DNA of 33,988 bases from assembly GCA_036897095.1 (NCBI GenBank), contig JAYMSP010001275.1, forward strand, positions 1 through 33,988, written 5' to 3'. Made by a program: the position numbers and the translations under genes. The number at the start of each line of letters is the position of its first letter. Positions within the stretch are counted from its first letter, which is position 1. This document shows, piece by piece, positions 30,476 to 33,988 of the stretch. The stretch comes from Plantago elongata (lineage: Eukaryota > Streptophyta > Magnoliopsida > Lamiales > Plantaginaceae). A model generated the notes under the pieces. The model did not search any database. It was not told the origin of the DNA and was given only the letters and a program-made list of their open reading frames with translations.

Positions 30476-31400
30476 GGTTATCCTATATGATTATCATATC
30501 ATGTTGCTAGTTTAATTATTGTTCCAATATAATAAAATTACACTTTTGAACTCGTTTTATAATTTATTAAGATTTAAATAAAGTCGTTAGTAATTTTTAT
30601 AGATCTCGAAAATAATTCAAACATAGTCAAAAGCGGTCTCTATTTATATATCTCGAAAAAATTATAGTTATTAGTAATTCTTATTTATTTTTATCATTTT
30701 TTTATTTTAAGTTATAGACGTTTTAAATTGGATAAATCAAATCGAAAGAGAAAGATGGAGAGGTAAACAAATAAACTAGTAAAATGAAAAAAAGAATATG
30801 TGGGTCCACTCAATTATTCTTACATGGTTAGTATACAAATATAAATATGTATTATTTGACAAAAATTGTATGAAGTTGTTTGCTTTTGTTGGCCAAACAA
30901 AATTGAAAGAAATGCAGTGTAGTAGTATGAATAAGTAAAAAAACTCGAAGTATAGGCGGGTTGTAATTCAGCTTCAATGTCATAAACTCACAACTCTGCC
31001 TCGAGTGAACTTGTAGTGCGAGCTTATTTGACTTCGTGGTGGCGGCCTCTAGCTATATCCTTGGTAAGTTTCCAAAAGTGTCTACAGAGGCACTACTGCA
31101 ACTCCATCTAGGATTGGATAACTCTCTCTCACAAGTCACAATGCAACAGTGTACGCTATAACTATAGCCATTGAGCTTTCTACCATTGGCATGCACACAC
31201 TATCTCGGCATGTTTACACTATCTAAATAGGCACTAATCACTACTTTAGACATCGAGGCCTTATGATATTGAATTGCATTGATTGTGAAAAAAAACACTA
31301 ATGCACTACTTCTTTATATATCGTGATATACTAATGAATTAGTTCATACATAGTCGGATAATTCATCATAATCTAGTCTAGTTGATATAAACAATGCGTC
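30476..31400. other. Intergenic region, no gene seen
   Basis: AT-rich up to about 30950, then a more balanced stretch (about 30950-31200) with no recognised coding or repeat signature. Confidence 0.45.
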
Positions 31401-31685
31401 TCTGCAAAAATTCCCTCTCTAGACTTTTTCTCTCATTCACCCTCAACCCTAGTTAAATCCAACCGTTGCCGCCTCTCTACCAACGGATCTTGGCCGCCGC
31501 CGTGACATCTCCGGTGGGGTTTCTCTTTTTTTCCCTCTTTTACTTCCAGTCATCTCTTTTCCTCCCTCCGCCTTCACTGGTGTATTGGCTCACGTCCATC
31601 ATCATCTACGGCTCCCCCTTCCTGAGCTACTTCCTTTTCCTTGTGGGAATTTCATTTTATGGCTTCTTGCTAAAGGATTTTGGCA
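31400..31685 (+). other. Probable 5' leader of the LINE-type ORF1 remnant
   Basis: A CT-rich stretch with CCGCC and CCGCCGTGAC motifs precedes the ATG at 31686, resembling the leader of plant LINE-like elements. The 82-codon frame at 31466-31714 overlaps it and has no family features. Confidence 0.45.
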
Positions 31686-33202
31686 ATGGCAGCTTCTTCA
31701 TTCTTGAGTGGTGATTCCCCCCCCCCCCCCCCCCCCTTTCCTTTTAAAGGAGTTTTGCCTTCGGGAATTAAACCTGATGTCAGATCAGTAGCTTGGAAAA
31801 GAAATGCTCCTTACAACAAAATTGTGGCCGCTACTTCTTATTTTGTTGGCATTGGTGAATCAAGAAAAATGGTGAACCAAAAAAATCCAGTTTAGTTGAT
31901 GGTAATCCTTGCTTAAGCTTTTCTGATGCTGAAATTGAAACCCTTGCTGCTCCTTTCAATCTTACTTTGTTAGAAAAATTTACTACTGCTATTCCCCATA
32001 TTCGTGAAATTTCTCCTGCTCTTAAAAAGTTAGCATTGAATGGTTCTTTTACCGTTAGCTTTGTAAATAATAGACATGTTGCTATTCGTTTGTTTGCTGA
32101 AGAAGATTATGCTTCACTATGGTCGAAAGGTTTTGTTTTTGTGGGAGGTATTACTATGAAGTTGATAAAATGGACTCCTACTTTTAAACCACAAGCAGAA
32201 TATCCACTTGTAACAGCTTGGATAACCATTAGGAATCTCCCTATCATGTTTTTCAATGTTGAAGCTTTGTTTGATATTGCTAGTTTGGTCGGTAAACCTC
32301 TTAAGGTGGACTCGACCACGGCTTGCAAAAGTCATCTTGATAGGGCTGGAGTTTGTGTGGAAATTGATGCTTCAAAACCCATTATTGAGAGCATTTTGGT
32401 TGAATTTTTAGGAGAGATGTTGGAATTGAAAATAGAGTATGACAAAAAGCATCTTTACTGCAACCATTGTTTTAGATTGGGGTATTATGAGGACTTTTGT
32501 AGGATCAAATATCCATCATTATGCAAAGAAAGAATAGATGCACATGTGTTGGGAGAAGGAGAAGATGTTCGGTTTGTAAAAAGTGAGGAACAAAGTAATA
32601 ACTTGGTGAAAGAAAAAGTTGTGGATGGAGATCGTTTTATATTGGCACATCCTAATAGTGGAGGTAGTACTTTAGCTCGAGAAGAGCTCAAAGTAGTACC
32701 CACTATCCCTCCCTATTGCCGTGGACAAAAATCCCTTCTTAGCTCTTATTGAAAAAGGTGGGTATGATGGAGGTTTTGAGGATTCTCTTGTGGATCCGAC
32801 TCCCTCTTAGATTCCTCCATCCGTTTCTCAAGTGGCTCCATCTTCCACTTTGATTCCTCCATCCTCTCCAGTGGCCATTGCAGTTCAAGATGGAAGCCTC
32901 ATTTGCCATGATTCGTTGAGAGAAAGTGATCAAGAAAGTGGTATTTCAAGGAACAATAAAGGTAAAGATATTGAAGATTTTGCCGATGAACCTTTTGCTG
33001 GAGAATTAGATTACTATGGAGGTGTTACTCTAGCTCATATGATACTTTGTCTAAGGCATTCATTGACCTCAAACGTAGGCGTCAATTCGATCCATGTAGT
33101 GTGTTTCAATCTGCTAGTATTATTCTTGGAGATAAAGGTCCGAAGATTGTGAGAAGAAGAAGTAAGAGACTCCACTTGAAATCTTTGAAGGGAAATATAT
33201 AA
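31686..33202 (+). pseudogene. DUF4283/zinc-knuckle (LINE ORF1-type) pseudogene
   Basis: This looks like the gag-like ORF1 of a plant L1-type non-LTR retrotransposon. MAASSFLSGDS opens the frame, interrupted by 20 C (31717-31736). After KMVNQKN (about 31885, at an A7 run) the frame shifts by one. It then runs as NPCLSFSDAEIETL, the DUF4283 core (VSFVNNRHVAIRLF, WITIRNLPI, GKPLKVDSTTA) and a CCHC-type knuckle CNHCFRLGYYEDFC, whose histidine is replaced by tyrosine. A second shift near 32720 and a TAG at about 32808 break it again. The tail (SKAFIDLKRRRQFDP, RRRSKRLHLK) ends at 33202. No endonuclease or reverse transcriptase follows. A domesticated DUF4283 gene is less likely given three lesions. 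Confidence 0.85.
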
Positions 33203-33788
33203 TTCAAAATATCTGGCTAAAGGTAATGACTTTGTTTATGATATCGGTTGATATGCTTACTATAGTAGACTTACAACAAGCTTAGTTTCGAAATCAAATT
33301 GAATGCCTCAGCAGATATGGCTCTATTCCTAGATTGTGCTGGAGTAATTAGTTTGGCTAATGTGATAGAAGTTGTGATATTTTGGATATTAGTTCATTTT
33401 GTAATAATACTAGTTCCTTTTGGTTCTTTTACTGATTCTGAATTGTACATGGGTTCTTATAAACCCTTGTGAATCCTTTTTATCACTTTTAATAATACGT
33501 AGAAATTAATTTTAAAAAATATATAATAATTCATACTTGTTCTTTAATTGTTCGACTTTCTACGTAGGGTACCATTACTGACTGCTTTTTGGTAAACGCT
33601 ATATGTTTTGTATAACCAATCATATAGAGACGTAGTGGTTTTTCGAGTGACACAACATATTAGGTGTATGGCGTATTAATGCCTTGACTGACAGCGTTTT
33701 GATCCACCCGACACGTCACCTTACGACCGACTGATGTCAAGTACGTAAACTTTAATTAAGTAGTTGGGAGTAGTACATTGAGGGGGAA
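33203..33788. other. 3' flank of the LINE-type remnant
   Basis: AT-rich, with no coding region. TTTTAATAATACG near 33487-33499 could mark the old 3' end, but no poly(A) tail or target duplication was found. Confidence 0.4.
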
Positions 33789-33910
33789 TGTTGGGTAACC
33801 TTAACACTTTTAAATCATTGATAAAACTTTACTTTCTTTTATGCATCAATGTTATATGGGCTTTTCTCCAGTCAGGCAGGCTTTTGCCCTACCTGACAAC
33901 ATGTAGCAAA

Positions 33911-33963
<53 letters not shown>

Positions 33964-33988
33964 AATTTTAAAAAAACAAAGAGAAAAA
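33789..33988 (+). mobile_element. Possible LTR start at the right edge
   Basis: TGTTGGGTAACC at 33789 directly follows AGGGGGAA, a polypurine-tract-like sequence, as in Ty1/Copia-type 3' LTRs. A short hairpin (GTCAGGCAGG at 33871-33880 with CCTACCTGAC at 33888-33897) lies inside. The window ends before any LTR terminus, and no pol coding was seen upstream, so this is tentative. Confidence 0.3.
33914..33958. repeat. (AT)n microsatellite
   Basis: About 22 uninterrupted AT dinucleotides, followed by an A-rich end. Expected to be length-polymorphic and prone to sequencing or assembly error. Confidence 0.95.

Noticed and set aside
31466-31714. 82-codon hydrophobic frame
   Set aside because: Overlaps the leader and start of the LINE-type ORF1; its hydrophobicity comes from CT-rich sequence.

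Overview
This is nuclear DNA from a flowering plant, most likely a eudicot; I cannot name the species. The background is AT-rich. The genes have GT-AG introns, there is a nuclear-type tRNA with internal Pol III boxes, and the gaps hold Stowaway-like and Tourist-like MITEs, Ty3/Gypsy and LINE-type remnants and minisatellites. All calls come from reading the sequence; no searches were run.

Left third (1-13.4 kb): a three-exon phi-class glutathione S-transferase (944-1817) is followed on the opposite strand by a tRNA-Gly(CCC) gene. Next come a palindromic MITE, a Stowaway MITE and a probable 63-residue peptide gene. Two copies of a RALF peptide-hormone locus follow in direct orientation. The first (about 5.9-6.8 kb) is broken by a frameshift and stop; the second (about 10.5-13.4 kb) is intact. 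Between them lie a 32-33 bp minisatellite joined in frame to the last part of a Ty3/Gypsy polyprotein (chromodomain), its 3' LTR, a tandem duplication of the LTR end, and a hairpin of about 620 bp. A Stowaway element sits in copy 2 exactly where copy 1 has the empty TA site.

Middle (14.4-27 kb): this is the gene-rich part. A complete 12-exon ALG3 gene lies on the minus strand, encoding the ER alpha-1,3-mannosyltransferase of N-glycan assembly. A 41 bp copy of its exon 8 is pasted into intron 7. After a repeat-filled gap come an intronless TSPO gene with G-box/ABRE sites in its promoter, a convergent four-exon AlkB-like Fe(II)/2-oxoglutarate dioxygenase gene, and a three-exon REF/SRPP-family (lipid-droplet/stress-related) gene. 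The last two are divergent and share a promoter gap of about 250 bp.

Right third (27-34 kb): this is mostly transposon-derived. It has a Tourist-like MITE with TAA target duplications, a block of AT-rich tandem repeats ending in a GA-rich promoter-like stretch, a 20 bp-unit CpG-containing minisatellite, a frameshifted DUF4283/zinc-knuckle (LINE ORF1-type) pseudogene, a possible LTR start and an (AT)n microsatellite. The block at 20.2-21.7 kb looks architecturally like the one at 27.6-29.7 kb.

The genes do not form an operon or an obvious pathway cluster. No wholly new system is evident. The best leads are the templated exon insertion in ALG3, the decayed RALF paralogue with its dated MITE insertion, the minisatellite-chromodomain fusion, the long hairpin and a tandem splice donor in the AlkB-like gene.
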